A DNA stretch of 49,116 nt from Mycobacterium sp. 852014-52450_SCH5900713 (GCF_001667075.1 NZ_LZIL01000040.1:1-49116); one strand, 5' to 3'; shown: positions 37,088 to 45,417, counted from the stretch's first letter. Program-made: numbers and translations. The notes: generated from the letters alone by a model not told the origin.

Positions 37088-37103
37088 CGTCGGCCGGACG
37101 GGT

Positions 37104-37109
37104 TACACT
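37104..37109 (+). promoter_or_regulatory. Likely -10 element for the fadD operon
   Basis: TACACT at 37104-37109 fits TANNNT and predicts a transcript start near 37116, within the 66-base gap after echA1. I see no good -35. The gene's ribosome binding site is in GAAGACCGAGG before ATG 37154. Confidence 0.4.
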
Positions 37110-37153
37110 GTGACTAAGTTTTGTAAAGGCGTGGGGATCCAGGAAGACCGAGG

Positions 37154-38647
37154 ATGAGCATTTCTTTGCTTCTGGAGATGGCCGCGTCGAGCAATCCCGA
37201 TCGGACCGCGGTGGTCTCCGGCGACACTCGGCTGACGACGCAGCAGCTCAGCGATCTCGCCGACGGCGGCGCCGGGGTGATCGCTGGGTCGAATGCCCGG
37301 CACGTCGCCTACGTGGGCACCGGCGGCGCGATGCTGCCGGTGCTGATCTTCGCCGCCGCGCGCGCCGGGTTGCCGTTCACGCCGATCAATTACCGGCTCT
37401 CCGCCGACGGCATCCAGGCGCTCATCGAGCGCCTGCCCGAGCCCGTGGTGATCGTCGACAGCCGCTACCGGGACATGGTCGGCGACGCCGCGGCGCGGCT
37501 GATGACCACCGACGAATTCCTGGCGGCCGCCCGCGACAACGAGCCGGCCGCGGAGTTCCCCGACCCGGACTCGGTCGCGATCGTGCTGTTCACCTCGGGC
37601 ACCACGTCGCAGCCCAAGGCCGTCGAACTGTCGCACAACAACCTGACCAGCTACGTGACCGGCACGGTTGAATTCGAGTCGGCCGCCGAGAGCGACGCCG
37701 CACTGATCTGCGTGCCGCCGTATCACATCGCGGGGGTGGGCGCCGCGCTGTCGAACCTGTATGCCGGGCGCAAGATGGTCTATCTGCCGAATTTCGATGC
37801 GCAGGAATGGGTTCGGCTGATCAACGCCGAGAACGTGACCACCGCGACCGTGGTGCCCACCATGCTGGATCGCATCGTTGCCGCGCTGGAGGCCGAGGGC
37901 CACGAGCTGCCGTCGCTGCGCAACCTGGCCTACGGCGGGTCCAAGGTGGGGCTGCCGCTCGTCCGCCGGGCCCTCGAACTTCTGCCGGGCGTCGGCTTCG
38001 TCAACGCCTACGGCCTGACCGAGACGAGCTCGACCATCGCCGTACTCACCCCGGACGACCACCGGGCCGCGCAGGCCGCGGAGGCACCGGAGGTCGCCAG
38101 GCGGCTGGCGTCGGTCGGTCAGCCGGTGCCCGGCATCGAGATCGAGATTCGCGACGAGGACGGCAACGTGCTGGGGCCGGGCGAGACCGGCGAGCTGTTC
38201 GTCCGCGGCGAGCAGGTCTCCGGACGCTACACCGGGATCGGTTCGGTGCTCGACGAAAACGGCTGGTTCCCAACCAAAGACATCGCCATGCTCGACGAGG
38301 ACGGCTACCTGTTCATCGGCGGCCGCAGCGACGACACCATCATCCGCGGTGGTGAGAACATCGCGCCCGCCGAGCTCGAAGAGGTGTTGGTGGAGCACCC
38401 GCACGTGCGGGACGTCGTCGTGGTCGGTGTCGAGGATCCGCAGTGGGGCCAGGCGATCGTCGCGGTGGTGGTGCCCCGCCCCGGTGCGGAACCGGATCCC
38501 GAGGAATTGCGCGAGCATGTCCGGAAAAGCTTGCGCGGGTCGCGAACCCCGGACCGGGTAGTGTTTCGCGACGAGCTGCCCACGACCCCCACCGGCAAGG
38601 TACTTCGCCGGGAGATCATCGAGATGCTAGAAGGGCTGAAGGCATGA
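37154..38647 (+). CDS. Acyl-CoA synthetase (AMP-forming, FadD type)
   Basis: A 497-residue ANL enzyme. Motifs: VLFTSGTTSQPKAVELSH, FVNAYGLTETSST, GWFPTKDIAMLDEDGY, GRSDDTIIRGGENIAPAE and the catalytic lysine in PTTPTGKVLRREI. The N-terminal acyl-binding part is shorter than in long-chain FadD proteins, hinting at a small or cyclic acid. The start codon of a 98-residue gene overlaps its stop (ATGA). I do not recall a fadD here in M. tuberculosis, where echA1 is followed by the aldehyde dehydrogenase gene. With the TetR gene that follows on the other strand it looks like an inserted module. Confidence 0.9.
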   Translation: MSISLLLEMAASSNPDRTAVVSGDTRLTTQQLSDLADGGAGVIAGSNARHVAYVGTGGAMLPVLIFAAARAGLPFTPINYRLSADGIQALIERLPEPVVIVDSRYRDMVGDAAARLMTTDEFLAAARDNEPAAEFPDPDSVAIVLFTSGTTSQPKAVELSHNNLTSYVTGTVEFESAAESDAALICVPPYHIAGVGAALSNLYAGRKMVYLPNFDAQEWVRLINAENVTTATVVPTMLDRIVAALEAEGHELPSLRNLAYGGSKVGLPLVRRALELLPGVGFVNAYGLTETSSTIAVLTPDDHRAAQAAEAPEVARRLASVGQPVPGIEIEIRDEDGNVLGPGETGELFVRGEQVSGRYTGIGSVLDENGWFPTKDIAMLDEDGYLFIGGRSDDTIIRGGENIAPAELEEVLVEHPHVRDVVVVGVEDPQWGQAIVAVVVPRPGAEPDPEELREHVRKSLRGSRTPDRVVFRDELPTTPTGKVLRREIIEMLEGLKA

Positions 38648-38940
38648 TCAAGAACGGAACCCGCTTGGCCAGCCAGGTGTGTGACACACAGGTGATCGTC
38701 GTCAGGAGTGCCGACAGCCTCGACGACTTGCGTTGTGGCGGTGCGCCTATGGTGCCGATTGGCGGCGAGCGTTCGGGCGAATTGGACCCGGCCTTTGCCG
38801 ACGGCACCGTGATGGGCAAGCGCTACGTCGACGAGACCGGTGCCGAGGTGCTGGTGACCAAGCCGGGCGCCGGGAGCCTAAGCGTCGGAGCGACCGCGCT
38901 GCAGCTGAAAGAGGTCAAGCCGCTTCCGGCCAGCGACTGA
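38644..38940 (+). CDS. Small cysteine-containing protein coupled to the acyl-CoA ligase
   Basis: A 98-residue soluble protein. ATG 38644 overlaps the fadD stop by four bases, so translation is coupled. Two cysteines lie in SQVCDTQVIVVRSADSL and LRCGGAPMVPIG, about 18 residues apart, with beta-strand-like VIVV between. The rest includes MGKRYVDETGAEVLVTKPG, also strand-rich. Codon use is typical of the genome. I recognise no named domain. The Cys-x2-Asp and Cys-Gly-Gly sites could bind metal, but this is speculation. It ends four bases before the convergent TetR stop. Confidence 0.75.
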   Translation: MIKNGTRLASQVCDTQVIVVRSADSLDDLRCGGAPMVPIGGERSGELDPAFADGTVMGKRYVDETGAEVLVTKPGAGSLSVGATALQLKEVKPLPASD

Positions 38941-38944
38941 GGAG

Positions 38945-39577
38945 TTACTCCCCGATATTATTGCGAAGCACGAATTCCCTTGCCTTGATCAGGAATTCGA
39001 GCTGGTCGCCAACCTGACGCAACGGGTCGATGCTGCCGGTCGACCGGGACAGCACGATGGCGCCCTCGAGCGCGGCGATCGACATCACCGCCAGCGAGGC
39101 GGCGCACGGCTCGTCGAAGCCGTCGTGGGTGAAGGCCCGGGTCAGCGACGCGCACCAGCGGCCCAGGATGGCGCCGGCCTCGGCGGAAAGCCGGGCATCG
39201 TCGTCGTCCGAGCCGATCGCCGCGGCCACCACCGGGCAGCCGGCGGTGAAGCCGCCCTCGGTCAACAGACGCTCCCAGAATTCGACGAACCTGCCCAGCA
39301 GCACCCGGGCGCCCTGCTCGGCGGCGTCGTCGATCATCGCGGTGATGGAATCACCGGAATACCGCAGCGCCTCGATCAGAATCTGATTGCGGCCGTCGGG
39401 GAAGTGGTAGTAGACCGATCCGCGCGGCGCGCCGCTGCGGGCGAGCACCGCATCGATGGTCACTCCCGCGGCGCCTCGTTCACGCATCACCTCGGCGGCG
39501 CTGGCCAGCATTTTTCTGCGCGTGCCGCCGCGCTTCGTCGGGGTGAGCTCCTGCACTGTTTCGCTCGTGGTCGCCAC
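38945..39577 (-). CDS. TetR family transcriptional regulator
   Basis: A 210-residue regulator. The helix-turn-helix covers about residues 25-65, with SGAPRGSVYYHFPDGRNQ. The C-terminal half, including FTAGCPVVAAAIGS and ALEGAIVLSRSTGS, is clearly related to the TetR at 1067-1648. I start at GTG 39577 because GGGAGG lies seven bases upstream; an upstream ATG (39604) overlaps the small gene. It is downstream of the 43-codon gene, 23 bases away, and faces the fadD operon. The likely targets are its own promoter and the two palindromes at 39765-39780 and 39894-39909, and possibly the fadD genes. Confidence 0.87.
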   Translation of the reverse strand: MATTSETVQELTPTKRGGTRRKMLASAAEVMRERGAAGVTIDAVLARSGAPRGSVYYHFPDGRNQILIEALRYSGDSITAMIDDAAEQGARVLLGRFVEFWERLLTEGGFTAGCPVVAAAIGSDDDDARLSAEAGAILGRWCASLTRAFTHDGFDEPCAASLAVMSIAALEGAIVLSRSTGSIDPLRQVGDQLEFLIKAREFVLRNNIGE

Positions 39578-39600
39578 TCTCGTGCCTCCCGTGGCTAACG

Positions 39601-39732
39601 TCATGCAGCGTGTGAATGCCGCAGTACCGGCCAATGCATGCTGCGTGGGCTGAAGCGGAAATTCCGGCGCTTGAGGTCGGGCATCTCGCGGGTGAATTGA
39701 TAGCCGCCGATGTTCAGCTCGATGATCCACAT
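39601..39732 (-). CDS. Unrecognised 43-residue protein upstream of the TetR gene
   Basis: A 43-codon gene on the reverse strand. ATG 39732 follows CGGGAGAGAATC, a good ribosome binding site. The product starts MWIIELNIGGYQFTREMPDL and ends with a basic, aromatic, histidine-rich tail (SMHWPVLRHSHAA). Nearly all of the first 28 codons end in G or C, as expected for a real gene, and there are no internal stops. It is followed after 23 bases by the TetR start, so the two share a promoter: TTGCTT, 17 bases, TATGCT, the latter inside a palindrome. I know no family for it. It could be an accessory peptide, leader peptide or metal/ligand-binding micro-protein. Confidence 0.6.
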   Translation of the reverse strand: MWIIELNIGGYQFTREMPDLKRRNFRFSPRSMHWPVLRHSHAA

Positions 39733-39764
39733 GATTCTCTCCCGGCCTGAGTGCAGCCCATGAT

Positions 39765-39780
39765 TATGCTTAGAAGCATA
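39765..39780. promoter_or_regulatory. TetR-type operator 1, over the -10 of the small gene/TetR operon
   Basis: TATGCTTAGAAGCATA is a perfect palindrome with 7-base arms and AG at the centre. On the reverse strand TATGCT (39780-39775) is a -10 with TTGCTT 17 bases upstream as -35. A bound repressor would block this promoter directly. Confidence 0.65.
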
Positions 39781-39893
39781 TAAGACAGCGGTTTAGTAAG
39801 CAAATCTATTCCCTATGTAAGCGCCGAACCACGGGAAATGTCGCCACGCGCCATCGTAAATCGTGTTTGACGTGGGCGTAACAATCAGGTTTC

Positions 39894-39909
39894 TATGCTA
39901 TTTTGCATA
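39894..39909. promoter_or_regulatory. TetR-type operator 2
   Basis: TATGCTATTTTGCATA shares the TATGC-N6-GCATA layout of operator 1 and the same 16-base length, with 5-base arms. It lies 113 bases from operator 1 in the same AT-rich gap. Two like sites suggest cooperative binding or a second promoter. Confidence 0.5.
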
Positions 39910-39977
39910 ATTCTGGGGCTGTGGCCCCGGCGCCGGCACCTTCACCGCCACCTTCACCCAGGGCCTGAAACGCCGAA

Positions 39978-40025
39978 CGTGCACCCACCGCGAGGTCGTT
40001 TCTCATTCGTCGCGGTGCGTGCACG
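39978..40025 (-). terminator. Long hairpin after the aldehyde dehydrogenase gene
   Basis: CGTGCAC-C-CACCGCGA (39978-39993) pairs with TCGCGGTG-C-GTGCACG (40010-40025), a 15-pair stem with one C-C mismatch and a 16-base loop. It is 19 bases past the aldehyde dehydrogenase stop in its direction of transcription. A second GGGGC/GCCCC stem lies at 39915-39928. The rest of the 39733-40044 gap has the two operators and no gene. Confidence 0.5.
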
Positions 40026-40044
40026 CTCGCTGCGTACCGGGCGG

Positions 40045-41517
40045 TCAGCCCTCGATCGTGTGGCCCATCGGCATGAGCACGCTCTTCTGCTGGGTGAAGT
40101 GCTCCACACCTTCGGGGCCGTTCTCGCGGCCGATGCCGGAGTTCTTGTAACCCCCGAACGGACAGCAGGGGTCGAACGCATACCAGTTGATCGCGTAGGT
40201 GCCGGTACGGATCTTCTCCGAAACCGCGATGCCACGCTCCACGTCGGTGGTCCACACGCTGCCGGCCAGGCCGTACACCGAGTCGTTGGCGATCTTGATC
40301 GCGTCCTCCTCGGTGTCGTAGGGAATGATGCTCAGCACGGGCCCGAAGATCTCCTCCTGGGCGATCGTCATCTTGTTGTCGACGTCGGCGAACACCGTGG
40401 GCTGCACGAAGAAGCCGCTGTCCAGGCCCTCGGGGCGGCCGCCGCCGCACACCAGCCGCGCGCCCTCCTCGATGCCCTTGGCGATGTAGCCCTCGACCCG
40501 CGCGCGCTGCTTCTCCGAGATCAGCGAACCGATCTGGGCGGCCGGGTCCGACGGCAGGCCCACCGGCAGCGCCTGCACGAAAGCGCTTACCGCATCCACG
40601 ATTTCGTCGTAGCGCGAGCGCGGGGCCAGGATCCGGGTCTGGGCCACGCAGGCCTGCCCGGTGTTCATGATCCCGGAGAACACCAGCATGGGGACCGCGG
40701 CCGCCAGGTCGACGTCCTCGAGGACGATGGCCGCAGACTTGCCGCCGAGCTCCAGCGTGCACGGCTTGAGCATGTCCGCGGCGCGCCGGCCGATCTCCTT
40801 GCCGACGGCCGAGCTGCCGGTGAATGAGAAGAGGTCGACTCCCGGGTTGGAGGTCAGCGCCTGGCCGGTCTCGATCCCGCCGGGCACCACCGACAGCACC
40901 CCCTCGGGCAGCCCCGCCTCGGCGAAGGCCTCCGCCAAAGCGTTTGCGCTCAGCGGCGTTTCGGCGGCCGGCTTGAGCACCACGGTGCAGCCGGCCAGCA
41001 GCGCCGGGCCCAGCTTGTTGACCGCCAGGAACAGCGGCACGTTCCACGCGACGATCGCGCCCACCACGCCGATGGGCTCGCGGTAGACGATGCTCTGCCC
41101 GTAGCCGCCGGTGCGGACCTCTTTCCACTTGACCTGGTCGGCGGCGGGGCCGGCGAAGAAGTTCAGCGCCCCGATGGAGCTCATCCAGTGCATCGTTTCG
41201 ACACCCATCGGCGGCTGGCCGGTCTCGGCCGCCAGCAGCTGGGTGAACAGGTCCTTGCGCTCCTCCATCAACTTGAGCGCGTTGGCGATCACGGCCGCGC
41301 GCTCCTTGGGCGGCGTCGTGGGCCAGGGTCCGTTGTCGAAGGCGGCGCGGGCAGCGGCCACCGCGGCGTCGACGTCGGCGGGCGCCGCCATCGGCACCTT
41401 GCCGACATACTCGCCGGTGGCCGGGCAGCGCACCTCGATCACCTCGTCGGTCGACGGCTCAGTCCACTTACCGCCGATGAAAAGCTTGTCGTATTCCGTC
41501 GTTTGGCTCTCGGGCAT
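40045..41517 (-). CDS. NAD(P)-dependent aldehyde dehydrogenase (Rv0223c-like)
   Basis: A 490-residue aldehyde dehydrogenase that oxidises aldehydes to acids. The cofactor loop is FTGSSAVGKEIGRRA, the general base Glu is in TLELGGKSAAIVL, and the catalytic Cys is in NTGQACVAQTRI. The C-terminal PFGGYKNSGIGRENG is typical. ATG 41517 follows GAGGAGGAG. TAGGGT (reverse strand, 41579-41574) is a likely -10. The position matches Rv0223c (487). The acid made could feed an acyl-CoA ligase nearby, but the substrate is not shown by sequence. Confidence 0.93.
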   Translation of the reverse strand: MPESQTTEYDKLFIGGKWTEPSTDEVIEVRCPATGEYVGKVPMAAPADVDAAVAAARAAFDNGPWPTTPPKERAAVIANALKLMEERKDLFTQLLAAETGQPPMGVETMHWMSSIGALNFFAGPAADQVKWKEVRTGGYGQSIVYREPIGVVGAIVAWNVPLFLAVNKLGPALLAGCTVVLKPAAETPLSANALAEAFAEAGLPEGVLSVVPGGIETGQALTSNPGVDLFSFTGSSAVGKEIGRRAADMLKPCTLELGGKSAAIVLEDVDLAAAVPMLVFSGIMNTGQACVAQTRILAPRSRYDEIVDAVSAFVQALPVGLPSDPAAQIGSLISEKQRARVEGYIAKGIEEGARLVCGGGRPEGLDSGFFVQPTVFADVDNKMTIAQEEIFGPVLSIIPYDTEEDAIKIANDSVYGLAGSVWTTDVERGIAVSEKIRTGTYAINWYAFDPCCPFGGYKNSGIGRENGPEGVEHFTQQKSVLMPMGHTIEG

Positions 41518-41611
41518 CTGCGCCGCTCCTCCTCATTGCTTCGCGCCGCATCGTCGCCGGCGCGCATGGCGCCACCCTACCCAAGCGGACGCAAAACGAG
41601 AACATGTTTCA

Positions 41612-42379
41612 TTATCGGGGCCGCAGCACCAGCACCAGATTGCTGACCGCGAACTCCCGGAGCAGCGGCACCGAGGTCATCCACCACGCCCATCGGGGGT
41701 GGTAGCGGGGGAATGCGGCCACCGCGGCCCCGGTGCTGGCCGCCCACTGCAGGCCGTCGGCCGCCGACACCGCGAACAACGACGACCCGTAGTTGTTTTT
41801 CGCCGGATGCCCGTGTTTGCGGGCGTAGCGGGCGGCGGCCCGGGCGCCCCCGAGGTAATGGGTCAGGCCCATCTCGTGCCCCCCGAACGGGCCCAGCCAG
41901 ACGGTGTAGGAGAGCACGGCCAGCCCTCCCGGCTTGGTCACCCGCAGCATCTCGGCGCCCAGCTGCCACGGCCGCGGCACGTGTTCGGCGACGTTGGACG
42001 ACAGGCAGATGTCCACCGAGTCGTCGGCGAACGGGAGCGCCATGCCCGAGGCGCGGACGAAGTTCCCGTCCCCGCCTGCGGGCAGGGGTCCCGCCGCGTG
42101 CATCTCGCTTGGGTCGGGTTCGACGCCGACGTAGCGGATCCCGGCGTCGGCGAACGCGGCCGAGAAATAGCCGGGACCGCCACCGACGTCGAGCAGGGTG
42201 CGGCCGGCGGGGGTCTCGCCGGTCGCGGCCAGCCACAGGTCGCCCACCATCGCCGCGGTATCGGCCGCCAGCGCGCCATAGAACCGGGCCGGCTCCGACT
42301 GTTCGAAGCGGAATTCGGACAGCAGCCGCAGCGCGCGGGCCAGGGTCGCCCGCCGCGCGAAGACGTCGGTCACGGCCAC
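41612..42379 (-). CDS. SAM-dependent methyltransferase (Rv0224c-like)
   Basis: A 255-residue class I methyltransferase. Motif I is TLLDVGGGPGYFSAAFADAG, followed by YVGVEPDPSEM, VRASGMALPFADDSVDICLS and VLSYTVWLGPFGGHE. The length equals the M. tuberculosis protein (254). GTG 42379 is preceded by TAGGGT (reverse strand, 42391-42386) with six bases between, so it is leaderless. It is divergent from the glycosyltransferase gene, and both probably act on an envelope glycoconjugate. The acceptor is unknown. Confidence 0.9.
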   Translation of the reverse strand: MAVTDVFARRATLARALRLLSEFRFEQSEPARFYGALAADTAAMVGDLWLAATGETPAGRTLLDVGGGPGYFSAAFADAGIRYVGVEPDPSEMHAAGPLPAGGDGNFVRASGMALPFADDSVDICLSSNVAEHVPRPWQLGAEMLRVTKPGGLAVLSYTVWLGPFGGHEMGLTHYLGGARAAARYARKHGHPAKNNYGSSLFAVSAADGLQWAASTGAAVAAFPRYHPRWAWWMTSVPLLREFAVSNLVLVLRPR

Positions 42380-42502
42380 CGGCCAACCCTACGCAGCATG
42401 GGTGCATCGAGCGGTCCAGGTCAGTGCGGCGAGTGACCGAATAGCCGCCGCCCGCGACGCGCATCGTTGCCGGGCTGGGTCACCGGGATAGGCTGACCGG
42501 TG
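42380..42502. promoter_or_regulatory. Divergent leaderless promoters for methyltransferase and glycosyltransferase
   Basis: On the reverse strand TAGGGT (42391-42386) is six bases from GTG 42379. On the forward strand TAGGCT (42489-42494) is eight bases from ATG 42503, or five from GTG 42500. No ribosome binding sites are present. No gene lies between. Confidence 0.6.
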
Positions 42503-43657
42503 ATGTCTGGTCTGCGCTCCGTGCTCCTGCTGTGCTGGCGCGATACCGGACACCCGCAGGGCGGCGGCAGCGAGGCCTACTTGCAGCGCATCGGCGCGCA
42601 GCTGGCCGCGTCCGGCATCGATGTCACCCTGCGCACCGCCCGCTACCCCGGGGCCCCTCGCCGCGAAGTGGTCGACGGCGTGCGCATCGACCGCGCCGGC
42701 GGCCGGTATTCCGTCTACGTCTGGGCACTACTCGCGATGGCTGCCGCGCGGCTGGGCCTCGGACCCCTGCGGCGGGTACGCCCCGACGTGGTCGTCGACA
42801 CCCAGAACGGCCTGCCGTTCCTCGCCCGCCTGGTGTACGGCCGGCGGGTCGTCGTGCTGGTGCACCACTGCCACCGCGAGCAGTGGCCGGTGGCCGGCCC
42901 AGCGCTCGGCCGGCTCGGCTGGTTCGTCGAGTCGACGCTGTCGCCATGGCTGAACCGGCGCAACCAGTACGTGACGGTGTCGCTGCCGTCGGCGCGCGAC
43001 CTGGTGGCGCTCGGCGTCGACCACGCGCAGATCGCGGTGGTGCGCAACGGCCTCGACGAAGCCCCCGCGCGCACGCTGTCCGGCCCGCGCGCCGCCACGC
43101 CCCGGGTGGTGGTGCTGTCGCGGCTGGTTCCGCACAAGCAGATCGAAGACGCTCTCGAGGCCGTCGCGCAGCTCCGGCCGCGGATACCGGGTCTGCACCT
43201 CGACATCGTCGGCGACGGCTGGTGGCGACAGCGGCTCGTCGACCACGTCCATCGGCTCGGCATCTCCGATGCGGTGACGTTTCACGGCCACGTCGACGAT
43301 GTGACCAAACACCATGTGCTGCAAAGCTCTTGGGTGCAGCTGCTGCCGTCGCGCAAGGAGGGCTGGGGCCTGGCGGTCGTCGAGGCGGCCCAGCATCGGG
43401 TCCCGACCATCGGCTACCGGTCCTCGGGCGGCCTGTCGGATTCGATCGTCGACGAGGTGACCGGGATCTTGGTGGACTCCCACGCCGAACTGGTGGATCG
43501 TCTCGAACAGGTGCTCTCCGACCCCGTTCTGCGCGACCAACTCGGCGCCAAGGCGCACACCCGAAGCGGTGAATTCTCTTGGCGGCAAAGCGCCGACGCC
43601 ATGCGCGCGGTCCTGGAGGCCATGCGGGCCGGCCACCCGGTCAGCGGCGTGGTGTAA
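42503..43657 (+). CDS. Glycosyltransferase family 4 (Rv0225-like)
   Basis: A 384-residue GT4 glycosyltransferase with a GT-B fold. The N-terminal glycine loop is GHPQGGGSEAYLQRIG and the C-terminal E-x7-E motif is KEGWGLAVVEAAQH. VVVLSRLVPHKQIEDALEAV marks the second Rossmann domain. No membrane helix is clear, so it probably acts at the cytoplasmic face. Using ATG 42503 gives exactly the length of Rv0225; GTG 42500 is an equally close leaderless start. Next to envelope proteins it likely builds a cell-surface glycan or glycolipid, which remains unidentified. Confidence 0.9.
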   Translation: MSGLRSVLLLCWRDTGHPQGGGSEAYLQRIGAQLAASGIDVTLRTARYPGAPRREVVDGVRIDRAGGRYSVYVWALLAMAAARLGLGPLRRVRPDVVVDTQNGLPFLARLVYGRRVVVLVHHCHREQWPVAGPALGRLGWFVESTLSPWLNRRNQYVTVSLPSARDLVALGVDHAQIAVVRNGLDEAPARTLSGPRAATPRVVVLSRLVPHKQIEDALEAVAQLRPRIPGLHLDIVGDGWWRQRLVDHVHRLGISDAVTFHGHVDDVTKHHVLQSSWVQLLPSRKEGWGLAVVEAAQHRVPTIGYRSSGGLSDSIVDEVTGILVDSHAELVDRLEQVLSDPVLRDQLGAKAHTRSGEFSWRQSADAMRAVLEAMRAGHPVSGVV

Positions 43658-43675
43658 GCCCCGGCGCCGCGAGGC

Positions 43676-45409
43676 TCAATCCATGGCGGGGTTTGTCGGC
43701 GTGGCGCCGCCGTTGTTCAGCGGAGCGGCCGCCGCGCGGCGGCGCCAGGCGCCGACAGCCGCGCCGGCGCCGCCCACCATCAGCGCCGCCAGCCACGCCA
43801 GATGGGCGATCAGCGTCGCCGTGCGAGCGGTGGCGGACACCCCGGCGGTGTGGCCGCCCATGCGATAGAGCGCAAGGTTGTCGTCGCGGTAGACCGGCGT
43901 CAGCGCATCCAGGGTGCGGGCGGATGCCCCCATGTCGCCGGCGGTGTCCGATTCCACGACCAGCCAACCCACCCCGGCCGGGGCCAGGGCGGACGGATCG
44001 GGCCCGTCCAGCAGCAACTGCTGCACCGCGCGGGCCCGGGCGCCCTCGCCCGGGATGACGGTCCCCGAGATGACCAGGTCGCCCGTGCTCAGGACGTCGG
44101 CGCGCACCCAGCGGGGCAACGGATCCAGCACCGGCGCCCGACCCGACCAGGAGTACAGCCGCATGGTGCCGGCCGGCATCACCGCCACCGTCGCGGGCTG
44201 GCCGTTGATCGCGGCGGCCACCGCAGTCCACCCGCGCGGGTACTGCACCGGCGACACCTGGCCCCATACCCCCCAGGCGAGGTCGGGCAGCGCGAAGATC
44301 AGCGCGAGACAGCAGACCGGGGCCGTCAGGGCCGGCCACACCCACCGGCTCAGCGCCAACACCGCGCCCGCACCCGACAGCGCGTAGCCCGGCACGGCCA
44401 GCGCCACCCACTTCTGCCCGTCGCGCAGGACGCCGAATCCGGGCGCGGCGTCAACCACTGCGCCCAGCAAATGCAGTCCCGGGCCGGTCGCCAGCCCGGC
44501 CGGAACCAGCACGGCCACCGCCGCCAACACGAGCAGCGGTCGCACCGCGGGGCGGCGAACCACCGTCGGCATTCCGACCGCCACCACGCCCAGCAACACC
44601 ATGGCCGACGCCACGGCGAACAGGGTGGTCCGCGAGATCGGCACCGCCTCGCCGTTCCAGATCCCGCCCAGGCTGGCCAGGCTGGCGAGTGTGCCCAGAC
44701 CCGGCTCGGCGCGCGGCGCGAACGCGGCCACCCCCAACGTGTTCGCCGCCGTGTGGGAGGTCAGCGACGAGCCCAGTACCGACGCGGTCAGCCAGGGCAG
44801 CGCCGCCACCAGCGCGGCGCCCAGCGTCGCCGCGGCGCACACCCGGCGGGACCGGCCCGCGCCGGGTACGGCTACGCACACCAGCCCGACCGTCGCGGCG
44901 AGCAGCAGACCGGTCGGCGTCAGCCCGGCCAGCGCGATCCAAAAGGCCAACCCGAACAACGAACCGGAGGCCGTCCGCAGCTTTAGCATCGCCGCCGCAA
45001 CCCAGGGCAAACAGCCGTAGCCGACCAGGAGGCTCCAGTGGCCCTGAAGTAGCCGCTCGGCGACATACGGGTTCCAGATCGCCAGCGTGGTGGCGACGAG
45101 CTGGCCGGCCACGCCCGCGTCGGGCAGCGCCGTCGCGACCAGTTGGGCCGCGCCCCATCCCGCGAGCCAGAGCCCCAGAACGAGGAGCGCCTTCACCACG
45201 ACGCCGCCGTCCAGCACGTGCGAGGCCAGCGCCACCGCGAAGTCTTGCGGTGTCGCCCGCGGCGCCGACGTCAAGCCCAGCGCGGTGTCGGACACATACG
45301 AGCGCGGCGTGGACACCGCGTCGCGCAGCAGCAGGTAACCGGGCTTGAGCAGCGGCCCGACCACCAGCAGCGCCAAGACCAACGCGTATCCGGGTCGGGT
45401 CCAGCGCAC
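43676..45409 (-). CDS. Polytopic membrane protein (Rv0226c-like)
   Basis: A 577-residue integral membrane protein with about 10-12 helices, followed by an extracytoplasmic domain of about 150 residues (starting near WTAVAAAINGQPATVAVMP) and a final C-terminal helix. The early region has an extracytoplasmic loop (RSYVSDTALGLTSAP). The overall form resembles GT-C-type glycosyltransferases or polymer-assembly proteins, but I see no diagnostic motif. The GTG start is eight bases after the stop of the upstream DUF3068 gene, so they are one operon. The length matches Rv0226c (576). Confidence 0.85.
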   Translation of the reverse strand: MRWTRPGYALVLALLVVGPLLKPGYLLLRDAVSTPRSYVSDTALGLTSAPRATPQDFAVALASHVLDGGVVVKALLVLGLWLAGWGAAQLVATALPDAGVAGQLVATTLAIWNPYVAERLLQGHWSLLVGYGCLPWVAAAMLKLRTASGSLFGLAFWIALAGLTPTGLLLAATVGLVCVAVPGAGRSRRVCAAATLGAALVAALPWLTASVLGSSLTSHTAANTLGVAAFAPRAEPGLGTLASLASLGGIWNGEAVPISRTTLFAVASAMVLLGVVAVGMPTVVRRPAVRPLLVLAAVAVLVPAGLATGPGLHLLGAVVDAAPGFGVLRDGQKWVALAVPGYALSGAGAVLALSRWVWPALTAPVCCLALIFALPDLAWGVWGQVSPVQYPRGWTAVAAAINGQPATVAVMPAGTMRLYSWSGRAPVLDPLPRWVRADVLSTGDLVISGTVIPGEGARARAVQQLLLDGPDPSALAPAGVGWLVVESDTAGDMGASARTLDALTPVYRDDNLALYRMGGHTAGVSATARTATLIAHLAWLAALMVGGAGAAVGAWRRRAAAAPLNNGGATPTNPAMD

Positions 45410-45417
45410 CTGGCGGG

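Noticed and set aside
38676..38692. GTGTG-A-CACAC-like palindrome
   Set aside because: It lies inside the 98-residue coding gene and is explained by its codons.
41584..41611. AACATGTT palindrome near the end of the methyltransferase gene
   Set aside because: Too short and lacking the flanks of known mycobacterial operators such as the SOS box; probably chance.
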